Shown piece by piece: positions 21,876-30,131 of a DNA stretch of 64,000 nucleotides. This DNA comes from Aeromicrobium massiliense JC14 (GTDB taxonomy: Bacteria; Actinomycetota; Actinomycetes; Propionibacteriales; Nocardioidaceae), in contig NZ_HE978638.1 in NCBI RefSeq assembly GCF_000312105.1, positions 612,386-676,385 on the forward strand. The letters run 5' to 3'. Numbering within the stretch: the first letter of the stretch is position 1; each line of letters opens with the position of its first letter. Under the pieces are notes generated by a model, which saw only the letters and a list, made by a program, of their open reading frames with translations, was not told where the DNA came from and made no database searches. The position numbers were made by a program, and so were the translations under genes.

Positions 21876-22301
21876 ATGAGCCAGGACGGGACGTCGAGCA
21901 CGACGGACTGGATCGCCTACGGGTTCATCAAGTTCGCCGCGACGATGATGGTGATGCTCGGGGTGTTCCACGGGTTCATGGGCACGGTCGCGCTGGTGCG
22001 CGGCACCCTGTACGTCGAGACGCCCGAGTACGTCCTCGACCTCGACACCACGGCGTGGGGCTGGATCCACCTGATCGCCGGGGTCGTCGTCCTGGCCGGC
22101 GCGTTCGCGGTGCTCTCCGGACGGATGTGGGGCCGCGTCGTCGGCGTGGTCGTCGCCTTCGCCAGCGCCCTGCTCAACTTCGCCTTCATCCCGTACTACC
22201 CGGTGTGGGCGGTGCTCGTCATCGTGCTGGACGTGGGCGTGATCTGGGCGCTGACCATGCACGGAGACCTGTTCCCGACCCGCGACCCGCGCGAGCCGTG
22301 A
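21876..22301 (+). CDS. DUF7144-type four-helix membrane protein, paralogue
   Basis: The 141-residue protein has four transmembrane helices. TTAWGWIHLIAGVVVLAGAF and SALLNFAFIPYYPVWAVLVI align with the opposite-strand neighbour. CAGGAGCCGACC precedes the ATG. The frame is open 93 bases further upstream but that part is Arg/Pro-rich and unlike the family. It may be co-transcribed with the YihY-like gene 30 bases downstream. Confidence 0.75.
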   Translation: MSQDGTSSTTDWIAYGFIKFAATMMVMLGVFHGFMGTVALVRGTLYVETPEYVLDLDTTAWGWIHLIAGVVVLAGAFAVLSGRMWGRVVGVVVAFASALLNFAFIPYYPVWAVLVIVLDVGVIWALTMHGDLFPTRDPREP

Positions 22302-22331
22302 GCGGGCGGCGGGTCGAGCCCGGGTCGTCCG

Positions 22332-23243
22332 ATGAGCCGGCCCGGTGACCCGAGTCCCGGTGACCCTCGTCCCGGGCGGGCCGCCGCGAGCCGGATCACG
22401 CCGCAGGACCTGCCCGGATGGCTGCGCGGCCCGGTCGAGTGGGTGCTCGCCCGGTGGGTCGGACGCATCGTGCTCCGGACCGTCGCAGGGTGCGTGCGGG
22501 TGGAGGTCTTCGACCGCGCGATGACCGTGGCCGCGCAGTTCTTCACCTCGATGCTGCCTCTGCTCATCGTCACCGCGACCGTCGTCGAGCGGGACGACGA
22601 CGGGACGGTCTCCGACCTCGTCGGCGCGACGGGGCCGGCGAGCGACCTCATCGACCAGGCGGTCCACCCCTCGAACGAGGCCGCGTTCAGCGTGGTCGGC
22701 GTGCTGCTCGTCCTGGTCTCGGCCACGAGCCTGTCCCGGGCGCTGACCCGCGGGTTCGCCGTCGTGTGGGAGGTCAGCCGGCCCCAGGTCGGCCTGCGCT
22801 CCGCCTGGCGCTGGCTCGCCGTGGTCGTGGCGTTCGTCCTGGCGGTCGTCGTCGTGCAGAACCTCAGCCAGCACGCCCGGGTCCTGCCGCCCGCGAACGT
22901 CTGGCCGGCGGCGCTGTCGTTCGGCACCGACCTGGTCGTCGCCACGTTCGTGCCGTGGATCCTGCTGCTCGACCGGGTCGCCGTGCGTCTGCTCCTGCCC
23001 GGGGCGACGGTCTTCGCCCTGGTCATGGCGGTGCTCCGGCCGGCCGCCGACGTCTGGCTGCCGATGGCGCTCGAGCTCAGCTCGGACCGGTACGGACCCA
23101 TCGGCGTGGCGTTCACGTACCTGGCCTGGCTGTACGTGGTCGCCTTCGTCTTCATCGCCGCGTCGGTGCTCGGCCAGGTCGTCGCGACCGACGAGGGGCG
23201 GGTCGGCGCGTGGGTGCGGGGCAGGGCGTCGATGCCCGGCTGA
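22332..23243 (+). CDS. YihY/YhjD family inner-membrane protein (second copy)
   Basis: The 303-residue protein has six hydrophobic segments and the family pattern FDRAMTVAAQFFTSMLPLLI near the first helix and PIGVAFTYLAWLYVVAFVFI at the end. It is a distant relative of the protein at 2174–3106 and closer to the YhjD branch, which has been tied to lipid/LPS transport in enterobacteria by genetics only. The start is an ATG preceded by CGTCCG without a clear Shine-Dalgarno; the start is less certain. Confidence 0.75.
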   Translation: MSRPGDPSPGDPRPGRAAASRITPQDLPGWLRGPVEWVLARWVGRIVLRTVAGCVRVEVFDRAMTVAAQFFTSMLPLLIVTATVVERDDDGTVSDLVGATGPASDLIDQAVHPSNEAAFSVVGVLLVLVSATSLSRALTRGFAVVWEVSRPQVGLRSAWRWLAVVVAFVLAVVVVQNLSQHARVLPPANVWPAALSFGTDLVVATFVPWILLLDRVAVRLLLPGATVFALVMAVLRPAADVWLPMALELSSDRYGPIGVAFTYLAWLYVVAFVFIAASVLGQVVATDEGRVGAWVRGRASMPG

Positions 23244-23340
23244 GCCGGCAGCGGCGACGGCGAGACTCACCCGGAAGGCATGATGCTCCGCCCGCCGGCC
23301 GTCAGCAGGATGGTGCTCTCCCGACAGGACGGAGCTCGAC

Positions 23341-24639
23341 ATGTCCGACGCGCCGCTCGACCACCCGACCCCCACGACGTCCGCACCTGCCACCGGGGGA
23401 GGTTCGACCGGCCGCTCGGTGGCGGTGGTGCTCTGCCTGGTGCTCGCCGCCGTCCTCACCACGCCCGCCGGGATCGCGTACTGGGGCAACCGGACGCTCG
23501 ACGACGGTCAGCGGTACATCGAGACCGTCGGCCCGTTGTCGGACTCGCCCGAGGTGCAGGCGGCTCTCACGACCGCGGTCACCGACGCCATCACCCGGCA
23601 GGTCGACGTGGAGCAGGTCCTGCAGGACGCCTTCGCTCCGGTGACCGCCGAGCGTCCGCGGCTCGAGCTGCTGGTGGGACCGATCGCCGGCGCGATCAAC
23701 GCCGCCATCGAGCGGCAGGTCCGGGTCTTCTTCGCCTCCGACGTCTTCGCCGACGTCTGGGTGCGGGTCAACACCCGGGCCCAGCAGACGCTGCACCGCG
23801 TCCTCGAGGGCGAGGGAGGCGGTGCGGTCTCGCTCGAGGGCGACGACGTGGTGCTCGACCTGTCCGAGGTGGTCGACGAGATCGTCCAGCGCCTGTCCGA
23901 CCGGGGGATGACCTTCCTGGAGGACCTGCCCGTGCCGGAGGTCGACCGCCAGGTGGTGCTGATGGAGGCGCCGCGCGTGAAGCAGGCACGGACGATCTAC
24001 GCGTTCGCCAGCCCGGTCGCGCGCTGGATGCTGCCGATCGTCGCGCTGCTGTACCTGGGGGCCTTCGTGCTCGCCCGCCGCAGGGGCCGGACGACCGTAG
24101 CCATCGGTGCGCTGGTCGTCGCGAACGCCCTCCTCCTGGCGCTGACCCTCGCAGTGGGCCGGCAGCTGTTCCAGGACGAGCTCGCCGGCACGACCTTCGG
24201 CCCGGCCAGCAAGGCGTTCTACGGGACGATGACCGCCTACCTCGACCGCGCGCAGGGCGTGATGCTGTGGCTGGGGCTGACGTTGGTCGTCGCCGGATGG
24301 TTCGCCGGCGCGAACCGGTACGGGTCGGCCACGCGGCGCGCCGCCGCGTCGGGGCTCGAGCGAGCCGGTGCGGCTCTGTCCCAGGGGCAGCTGACCGGGC
24401 CCGGGCGGTGGGTCGCCGCGAACGTCGGCTGGCTCCGCGTGGTCGCCGTCGGCCTGGCCGTGGTGGTCCTGCTGTGGGGCAACGACGTGTCGCCCGGCCG
24501 CTGGTGGTGGTCGCTCGCCCTGGCGGTCGTCCTGCTGGCCCTGCTCCAGGCGCTGGTCGGTGCCGGTCGCGCGACCGGACCCCACCCGCCGCGCGGGGAC
24601 GGCCGGACGGCGCCCGTGGCGGCGTCGCCGGCGGGCTGA
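23341..24639 (+). CDS. multi-pass membrane protein with a large extracytoplasmic helical domain, unknown
   Basis: The 432-residue protein has one transmembrane helix at about 26–47, an outside domain of about 170 residues (YIETVGPLSDSPEVQAALTT and following amphipathic helices), then four or five more transmembrane helices and a polar tail. The pattern of a short N-terminal anchor followed by a predicted helical outer domain is seen in many actinobacterial integral membrane proteins of unknown role. ACAGGACGGAGC precedes the ATG. It may follow the YihY gene in one transcript (97-base gap). Confidence 0.65.
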   Translation: MSDAPLDHPTPTTSAPATGGGSTGRSVAVVLCLVLAAVLTTPAGIAYWGNRTLDDGQRYIETVGPLSDSPEVQAALTTAVTDAITRQVDVEQVLQDAFAPVTAERPRLELLVGPIAGAINAAIERQVRVFFASDVFADVWVRVNTRAQQTLHRVLEGEGGGAVSLEGDDVVLDLSEVVDEIVQRLSDRGMTFLEDLPVPEVDRQVVLMEAPRVKQARTIYAFASPVARWMLPIVALLYLGAFVLARRRGRTTVAIGALVVANALLLALTLAVGRQLFQDELAGTTFGPASKAFYGTMTAYLDRAQGVMLWLGLTLVVAGWFAGANRYGSATRRAAASGLERAGAALSQGQLTGPGRWVAANVGWLRVVAVGLAVVVLLWGNDVSPGRWWWSLALAVVLLALLQALVGAGRATGPHPPRGDGRTAPVAASPAG

Positions 24640-24781
24640 CCGGCCTCATCCGGCGTGGACGAGACCGCCGTGCCGCCGAGCGGGCCGGGCCCGAAGTCAT
24701 CTCTCGGTGACGACGAGGAGGCGCCACGGACGGGGCAGACTGCCTTGACCGCGGTCGCCGAGCAGGGAGGGGTACGGGCCG

Positions 24782-25075
24782 ATGGACGAGAGCCCAGCAG
24801 GACCCTCCGGGCGCCCCGGCCCGGGAGACCGAGGGGCCGACCAGCTCTTCGAGGTACGCATCACCGGACTGGTCGCGGACGACGTCCTCGGCCGTCTCGA
24901 CGACGTGGAGGTCACGACACGCGAGCTGCGCACGACGTTGCGGGCCCGGTTGCGCGACCAGGCCGAGCTGCACGGCCTGCTCGCCCGGCTGCGCACCTAC
25001 GGGCTCGAGGTCGTCGAGGTCCGGCGACTGGCGTCCGGCCGCGACGACGGCCCCCGGGTGGAGGAGCCCTCATGA
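24782..25075 (+). CDS. small alpha/beta protein, unknown (pair member 1)
   Basis: The 97-residue protein has a Pro/Gly-rich N-tail and then a compact domain: LFEVRITG, a helix, RTTLRARLRDQAELHGLLAR, and RTYGLEVVEVRRL. The beta–alpha–beta order and the closing GLEVVEV strand look like a ferredoxin/ACT-type fold. The next gene overlaps it by 4 bases and ends in the same way (GLRIEEV), so the two are probably distant paralogues. AGGGGTACGGGCC precedes the ATG. The pair lies just upstream of the LuxR-type regulator. Confidence 0.6.
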   Translation: MDESPAGPSGRPGPGDRGADQLFEVRITGLVADDVLGRLDDVEVTTRELRTTLRARLRDQAELHGLLARLRTYGLEVVEVRRLASGRDDGPRVEEPS

Positions 25076-25320
25076 CCGCGGACGGCGCCGCTGCCGACTA
25101 CGAGCTCACCGTCCGCGGCCCCCTGGGGCCCGTGCTGCGACGGGCACTGAGTCCCGGCCGCGTCGTGGAGTCCCGCACGTGCACGACCCTGCTGGCGGTG
25201 TCCGCCCGGGGGCTGGAGTCGGTGGTCGCCATGGCGGACGCGTCCGGCCTGCGCATCGAGGAGGTGTGCGTCGCTGCGTCCGGTCCCGTGCTCGACCCGG
25301 GCCACGACGACACGGGGTAG
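25072..25320 (+). CDS. small alpha/beta protein, unknown (pair member 2)
   Basis: The 82-residue protein reads YELTVRGPLGPVLRRALSP, then SRTCTTLLAVSARGLESVVA and GLRIEEVCVA. The ATG overlaps the stop of the preceding gene (ATGA) and GGAGGAG lies upstream, so translation is well supported. The first strand (YELTVRG) and last strand match the layout of its neighbour, suggesting a small duplicated domain that may form a heterodimer. Function unknown; a role with the adjacent MalT-like regulator is a guess from position. Confidence 0.6.
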   Translation: MTADGAAADYELTVRGPLGPVLRRALSPGRVVESRTCTTLLAVSARGLESVVAMADASGLRIEEVCVAASGPVLDPGHDDTG

Positions 25321-25406
25321 CACCGCGGCGCCCTGGCCGCTCACACGAATCGGGTGAGGTCGCCTCCGAGCGCCCGCCGCTACGTTCGCGTCCAGGGAGG
25401 TGGGCC

Positions 25407-28067
25407 ATGGCACCGCAGTCCGAAGGATCAGGGCCCAGCAGCCGGGAGCACCCGCAGCGCATCGCGTCCGACGTCGGCTGGCCCGGGGTGCCGGACCGGC
25501 CCGCGCACTTCCTGCCCCGGCCCCGGCTCCTCGCGCTGCTGGACGCCGGGCCGACGTGCCCGCTGGTGCTGCTCAGCGCCCCGGCCGGCACGGGGAAGAC
25601 CACGCTGGCCGCCGACTGGGCCAGGTCGCGCGCACCCGGTCGTCTGGAGTGGATCACGCTCGACCCGGGCGACGCGTTCTGGCCGGCGTTCGGGTCCGCC
25701 CTGCGACGGCTCGGCGTCGACGTGGCGCCCGGTGCTCTCGTGGCCGCGGACCGTCCGCTCGACCCGGCCGCCCGTCGCGGCGTCGCCTGCGCGGTCGCCG
25801 CCGAGAGCGAGCGGCTGACGGTCGTCGTGGACGGGTACGACATGACCTCCCCGGAGGTGGCCGCCGACCTCGACTTCCTGCTGCGGCACACCGGCCACCG
25901 GCTGCGGGTCGTCCTGCTGACGCGCGCCGACCCCGTGCTTCCGCTGTACCGGTACCGGCTCGAGGAGACGATGGTGGAGGTGCGGATGGCCGACCTCGCC
26001 TTCACCGACGGCGAGGCCGACGCGCTGATGCGGCTGCTCGGCGTGCCGCTGCACCAGGAGTCGGTCCATGCGCTCGACGAGTACGTGGGGGGCTGGGTCA
26101 CGGGCCTGCGGTTCGCGGCCAAGCGGCTCGCCGGCCGTCCCGACCCCGACCTCGAGGTCGAGCAGGTCGTGAGCCGCAGCGAGAACGTCGCCGAGTACCT
26201 CGTGGGGGAGGTGCTCGCCTCCCACTCGGCGGAGGTGCGCGAGCTGCTGCTGACGCTGAGCATCCCCGACACCATCCGCCCGGGCCTCGACGAGGCGCTC
26301 GCCGGCCGGTGCGCCGGCCGGCGTCTCGCCGCCCTCGCCACCGTCAACGTGCTCATCGAGCACGTCCCCGGCCAGGCCGGGTGCTACCGGCTCCATCCGT
26401 TGTTCCGCGACATGCTGCGCGCCGAGCTCGCGTACGAGTCGCCGGAACGGTTGCTTGCGCTGAGGTGCCGGGCCGCCGCGTGGTTCGCCGGGCAGGGCAT
26501 GCTCGGGGCGGCGATCCACCACTACGCGGCGGCGGGGGCGTGGCAGGAGGCGGCGACGGCCGTCGTCGACCACGCCGCCCTGGCCCAGCTCGTCGCCGCG
26601 CCGGACGCAGCGGCCTGGGTGCGGACGATGCGGGAGATGCCGGCCGACCTCGACGACCCGGCGGCCTCGGTCGTCCGCGCCGCCCTGGCGCTCGTCGACC
26701 GTGACCACGCCGGGTTCGACGCCGCGCTGGCGCGAGCGGACGGCGGTGGGACCGGGACGGCGACCGCTCACGCCGTCGCGTCCGCCGTGAGCGTCCTGCG
26801 GGCCGTGCGAGCCCGCTCCGAGCGCGACCCCGAGCAGGCGCAGGCGTGCGCCGACGAGGCGGCGGAGGCGCTCGCTGCCGGCTCCGCGCCACCCCCGGAC
26901 CTGGCGGCGCTGGTGCATGCGACGCGCGGCGTCGCCGCGGTGCGCCGCGGACGTCTGGACGAGGCCCGGCGCCACTTCGAGGACGGCGCGGCCGCCGGTC
27001 CCTGTGGCGGCGCGCCGGTCGCCGAGTGCGTCGGGTTCCTCGCGGTGCTCGCGTGCTGCGAAGGGGACCTGGTGCGGGCCGAGCGGCACGCCCGGCGTGC
27101 GGTCGAGCTCGCCACGGCGACGGGCCTGCCGCCGGGGGAGCGCCCCGCCCCGGCGGAGGTCGCCCTGGCCTGGGTCGCCCTCGAGCGGTTCGACTTGCGT
27201 GCGGCCGGCGACCACCTGCGGGTGGCGTCGCAGTCGCGTGCCGTGCTCGAGGAGCCCGTCACCGGCACCCTGCTGGTCCTGCTCAGGGCACGGCTGACGG
27301 TCGCGCAGGGAGACCGCACGGGTGCGCGCGCGCGTCTGACCGAGTCGTGCGTGCCGCAGGGGGGTCCGTCCGACTGGGCCACGGAACAGATCCGGGTCGA
27401 GGCGGCCCAGCTGGACGTAGCACGGAACGAGCCCGAGGCGGCACTGGCGGCGATCCAGGCGGCCGGCGGGCCGAGCGCGAGCGCGGCGGCGACGCTGGTC
27501 GCCGCCCAGGCCCGGCTCGCGATGCGGGACGACGCCGCCGCTCGGGACGTCCTCGCGGTGGCCCGCGACGACCACGCCCCGCTGCCGGTGCGCGTCACGG
27601 CCTGGCTCGTCGAGTGCGTCCGGCTGCAGCGCCGGGGCCGCGCGCAGGAGGCGCACGGCGCCCTGGTGGCCGCGCTGGAGCTCGCCCACGAGCCCCGGGT
27701 GCGGCGGCCCTTCCACGACGCGGCGTCGGTCGTCCGCCAGCTGCTGGTGCGCGACGAGCGTCTGGCGAACCGGCACGCGTGGCTCGTCGAGCGGACCCCC
27801 GGGGGGACGCCACCGGCGGCCCGACCGCACCGGACCGCGCCGGTCCCGGAGCAGCACCCCGCTCCGACCGAGCGGCTGACGGAGAAGGAGCTGGAGGTGC
27901 TCGGCCACCTCGCGGACCTGCTGAGCACCGAGGAGATCGCGGCGGCGATGTACATCTCGGTCAACACCGTGCGCACCCACGTGCGCAACATCCTGCGCAA
28001 GCTCGGGGTGACCCGCCGCAACGCCGCGGTGCGCGCGGCGCGCGAGCACCAGCTCCTGCCGACCTGA
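25407..28067 (+). CDS. MalT-like LuxR family transcriptional regulator (STAND ATPase)
   Basis: This 886-residue regulator has a P-loop NTPase domain with Walker A APAGTGKTT (58–66) and a Walker-B-like LTVVVDGYDM, an arm region with HPLFRDMLRAEL, a long helical TPR-like sensor region (about 340–790), and a C-terminal LuxR helix-turn-helix (about 824–886: LTEKELEVLGHLADLLSTEE … ISVNTVRTHVRNIL). Proteins of this type bind an inducer and ATP, then oligomerise and activate promoters. The ligand is unknown. The ATG has GGGAGGTGGGCC upstream. Targets may include the small pair upstream or the stress genes downstream. Confidence 0.9.
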   Translation: MAPQSEGSGPSSREHPQRIASDVGWPGVPDRPAHFLPRPRLLALLDAGPTCPLVLLSAPAGTGKTTLAADWARSRAPGRLEWITLDPGDAFWPAFGSALRRLGVDVAPGALVAADRPLDPAARRGVACAVAAESERLTVVVDGYDMTSPEVAADLDFLLRHTGHRLRVVLLTRADPVLPLYRYRLEETMVEVRMADLAFTDGEADALMRLLGVPLHQESVHALDEYVGGWVTGLRFAAKRLAGRPDPDLEVEQVVSRSENVAEYLVGEVLASHSAEVRELLLTLSIPDTIRPGLDEALAGRCAGRRLAALATVNVLIEHVPGQAGCYRLHPLFRDMLRAELAYESPERLLALRCRAAAWFAGQGMLGAAIHHYAAAGAWQEAATAVVDHAALAQLVAAPDAAAWVRTMREMPADLDDPAASVVRAALALVDRDHAGFDAALARADGGGTGTATAHAVASAVSVLRAVRARSERDPEQAQACADEAAEALAAGSAPPPDLAALVHATRGVAAVRRGRLDEARRHFEDGAAAGPCGGAPVAECVGFLAVLACCEGDLVRAERHARRAVELATATGLPPGERPAPAEVALAWVALERFDLRAAGDHLRVASQSRAVLEEPVTGTLLVLLRARLTVAQGDRTGARARLTESCVPQGGPSDWATEQIRVEAAQLDVARNEPEAALAAIQAAGGPSASAAATLVAAQARLAMRDDAAARDVLAVARDDHAPLPVRVTAWLVECVRLQRRGRAQEAHGALVAALELAHEPRVRRPFHDAASVVRQLLVRDERLANRHAWLVERTPGGTPPAARPHRTAPVPEQHPAPTERLTEKELEVLGHLADLLSTEEIAAAMYISVNTVRTHVRNILRKLGVTRRNAAVRAAREHQLLPT

Positions 28068-28078
28068 GCCGGACCGGA

Positions 28079-28121
28079 CGCACGAGGGCCCCGGACCATG
28101 ACGGTCCGGGGCCTCGGTGCG
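28079..28121. terminator. bidirectional hairpin terminator
   Basis: An 11-bp perfect stem GGCCCCGGACC/GGTCCGGGGCC (28087–28113) with an ATGAC loop is extended outward by CGCAC/GTGCG. It lies between the convergent LuxR-type and MFS genes. Confidence 0.8.
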
Positions 28122-28131
28122 TGGTCGTCGA

Positions 28132-29607
28132 TCAGGCGGTGTGGACGCCCTCCGCGTCGACGGTGACCGGGTCGACCGACGTCGCGTCCTGCTTGCGCGG
28201 GATGAACGCCGCGATGCCGACACCCACGAAGGCGGCCAGCGCACCGACCAGGAAGCACGCGGTGAACACGCCCTCCGTGGGGGCCTGGACCGGTCCGGCC
28301 GGGGTGTCGAACGTCTTCATCGAGCTGGTCAGGATGGTCGCCATGACCGCCGAGGCGATCGTGGTGCCGACCGAGCGCGACAGGCCGTTCAGGCCCACCG
28401 CGGCACCGGCCTCGGCGGCCGGGGCGTTGTCGAGCACCAGGGTCGGCATGGCGGCGTAGCCGATGCCGACGCCGGCCGAGGCGATGCACGAGGCGATGAG
28501 CAGCTGCCACGGGGCGTCCATGAGGAACAGCGCCACGACGTAGCCGAAGCCCAGCACGGTCGCACCGGTCATGAGCGTCTTCTTGGCGCCCAGGTTGGTG
28601 ATCAGGCCGGCCGAGACCGGGGCGAACACCAGCATCATCAGGCCGCCCGGGGCCATCCAGAGGCCGGCCGCGAGGATCGACTGGCCCAGGCCGTAGCCGG
28701 TGAACTCGGGCATCTCGAGCAGCTGCGGCACGACGATGGACTGCGCCATCATGCCGAAGCCGATCGCGACCGCGGCGAGGTTGGTGAACAGGATCGGCAG
28801 GCTCGCCGTGGTGCGCAGGTCGACCAGCGGCTCGGCCTGGCGCAGCTCGAAGAGGCCGAACAGCACGAGCACGACGAGGCCGCCGACGATGCAGCCGATC
28901 GTGGCCGGGTCGCTCCAGCCCCAGGCATTGCCCTTGGAGATGCCGACCAGGAAGGTGACGAGGCCCAGGGCCAGCAGGACGACGCCGGGGACGTCGAGGC
29001 GTCCGCCGTGGGCGTCGTGGACGTGCGGGACGAAGACGAGCACGGCGACGACGATGACCGCTGCGGCACCGGTGCCGACCCAGAACAGGTTGTGCCAGTC
29101 GCTGCCGTCGGCGATCCAGGCCGAGAGCGGCAGGCCGATGGCGCCGCCGACGCCGAGCGTGGCGCTCATGGCGGCGACCGCGGTGTTGGTGACGTGCGGC
29201 GGGGTGATCTCGCGGATCAGCGAGATGCCGACCGGGATGAAGCCCATGGCCAGGCCCTGCAGGCCGCGGCCCACGAGCATCGGCACGAGCGTGTCGGAGA
29301 GTGCGGCGACGGCGGAGCCGACGAGCAGGATCGCGGCGCTGACCACGATGATGCGCTGCTTGCCGAACAGGTCGGCCAGGCGTCCGGCGACCGGCATGGC
29401 GACCGCGGCGCACACGAGCGTGATGGTGATGACCCACGACGCGTTGTCCGGAGACGTGGAGAGCAGCTGCGGGAGCTCGCTCTGGATGGGGATGACCATC
29501 GTCTGGGTGAGGGCGGCCATGAGGCCGCCCAGGCACAGCACGACGACCGAGACGATCGGGTTCGCCGCGACGGGGGCCTCGGCGGACGAGGACGGGGACG
29601 AGGTCAA
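28132..29607 (-). CDS. MFS transporter of the 14-helix DHA2 type
   Basis: The 491-residue transporter has about fourteen helices; motif A is GRLADLFGKQRIIV and the motif C region is SATLGVGGAIGLPLSAWIA. The frame continues upstream as an artefact; the best start is TTG at 29607, with AAGGA at the right distance and a promoter 40 bases away. Substrate unknown. It differs clearly from the MFS gene at 17494–19011. Confidence 0.85.
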   Translation of the reverse strand: MTSSPSSSAEAPVAANPIVSVVVLCLGGLMAALTQTMVIPIQSELPQLLSTSPDNASWVITITLVCAAVAMPVAGRLADLFGKQRIIVVSAAILLVGSAVAALSDTLVPMLVGRGLQGLAMGFIPVGISLIREITPPHVTNTAVAAMSATLGVGGAIGLPLSAWIADGSDWHNLFWVGTGAAAVIVVAVLVFVPHVHDAHGGRLDVPGVVLLALGLVTFLVGISKGNAWGWSDPATIGCIVGGLVVLVLFGLFELRQAEPLVDLRTTASLPILFTNLAAVAIGFGMMAQSIVVPQLLEMPEFTGYGLGQSILAAGLWMAPGGLMMLVFAPVSAGLITNLGAKKTLMTGATVLGFGYVVALFLMDAPWQLLIASCIASAGVGIGYAAMPTLVLDNAPAAEAGAAVGLNGLSRSVGTTIASAVMATILTSSMKTFDTPAGPVQAPTEGVFTACFLVGALAAFVGVGIAAFIPRKQDATSVDPVTVDAEGVHTA

Positions 29608-29647
29608 AGTCGTTCCTTCGTGGTGGTCGGGGAGGGGACAAGACTTG

Positions 29648-29676
29648 TGTATCACGCAACTGTTGATGAACCGCAA
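29648..29676 (-). promoter_or_regulatory. promoter of the MFS transporter gene
   Basis: On the minus strand TTGCGG (29671–29676) and GATACA (29648–29653) are separated by 17 bases. The region is notably AT-rich for this window. The predicted leader is about 35 bases. Confidence 0.5.
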
Positions 29677-29798
29677 CCATGAGCGCCGTGATGCCCGGCA
29701 CACCCCGCCCGCCGGCGCGCGATTGAACGGGGCGGCCTCGGGTACGAGCCGCTCGTGACGCGCGGGACGTCCGTGCGGATCGACCCACAGGAGGCGAC

Positions 29799-29942
29799 AT
29801 GACCATCGCACCCGAGGACCCGGAGAGCTTCCCCGACGCCGAGCCGTCGATCGAGCCCTCCTCGCCGGACATCGACCCGCCCGGCGCCGACCCGTCCTTC
29901 CCCCCGGGCGCCCTGCCCGAGACCGATCCCGACAGGAGCTGA
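29799..29942 (+). CDS. tiny acidic Pro-rich disordered protein (cassette 2, first gene)
   Basis: The 47-residue protein is made mainly of Pro, Asp, Glu, Ser and Ala, and is predicted disordered. It contains EDPESFPDAEPS, matching EEPEDFPEADRP in the protein at 4722–4883. CAGGAGGCGAC is a strong ribosome site, which supports real expression. Two bases after its stop the second small gene begins. Function unknown. Confidence 0.6.
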   Translation: MTIAPEDPESFPDAEPSIEPSSPDIDPPGADPSFPPGALPETDPDRS

Positions 29943-29944
29943 CC

Positions 29945-30067
29945 GTGACCGAGCCCATCCATCCCGACGACGGATCCGTCACCGACAACGACGAGCAGGA
30001 CTCCGAGCCCAGCGGCACCGCGCCCGACGGCGGAGCACCGAACGACCCGTCCACCACGACGGCCTGA
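29945..30067 (+). CDS. tiny acidic disordered protein (cassette 2, second gene)
   Basis: The 40-residue protein starts at GTG and reads TEPIHPDDGSVTDNDEQDSE near its N-terminus. The I-HPD element recurs in the second gene of cassette 1 (TIPMHPDG). GACAGGAGCTGACC upstream is a good ribosome site. A strong hairpin follows the stop, so the two small genes may form a transcript of their own ahead of the catalase gene. Function unknown. Confidence 0.5.
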   Translation: MTEPIHPDDGSVTDNDEQDSEPSGTAPDGGAPNDPSTTTA

Positions 30068-30080
30068 CCGAGCACGACCC

Positions 30081-30110
30081 ACGAGCGCGGGGCTCCGGCC
30101 CCGCGCTCGT
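30081..30110 (+). terminator. hairpin between the tiny-protein cassette and the catalase gene
   Basis: A perfect 13-bp stem (ACGAGCGCGGGGC and its complement) has a TCCG tetraloop and lies 22 bases before the katE ATG. It could terminate the small-gene transcript or attenuate read-through into katE. Confidence 0.65.
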
Positions 30111-30131
30111 CCACGATCCGGGGGAGACCAC

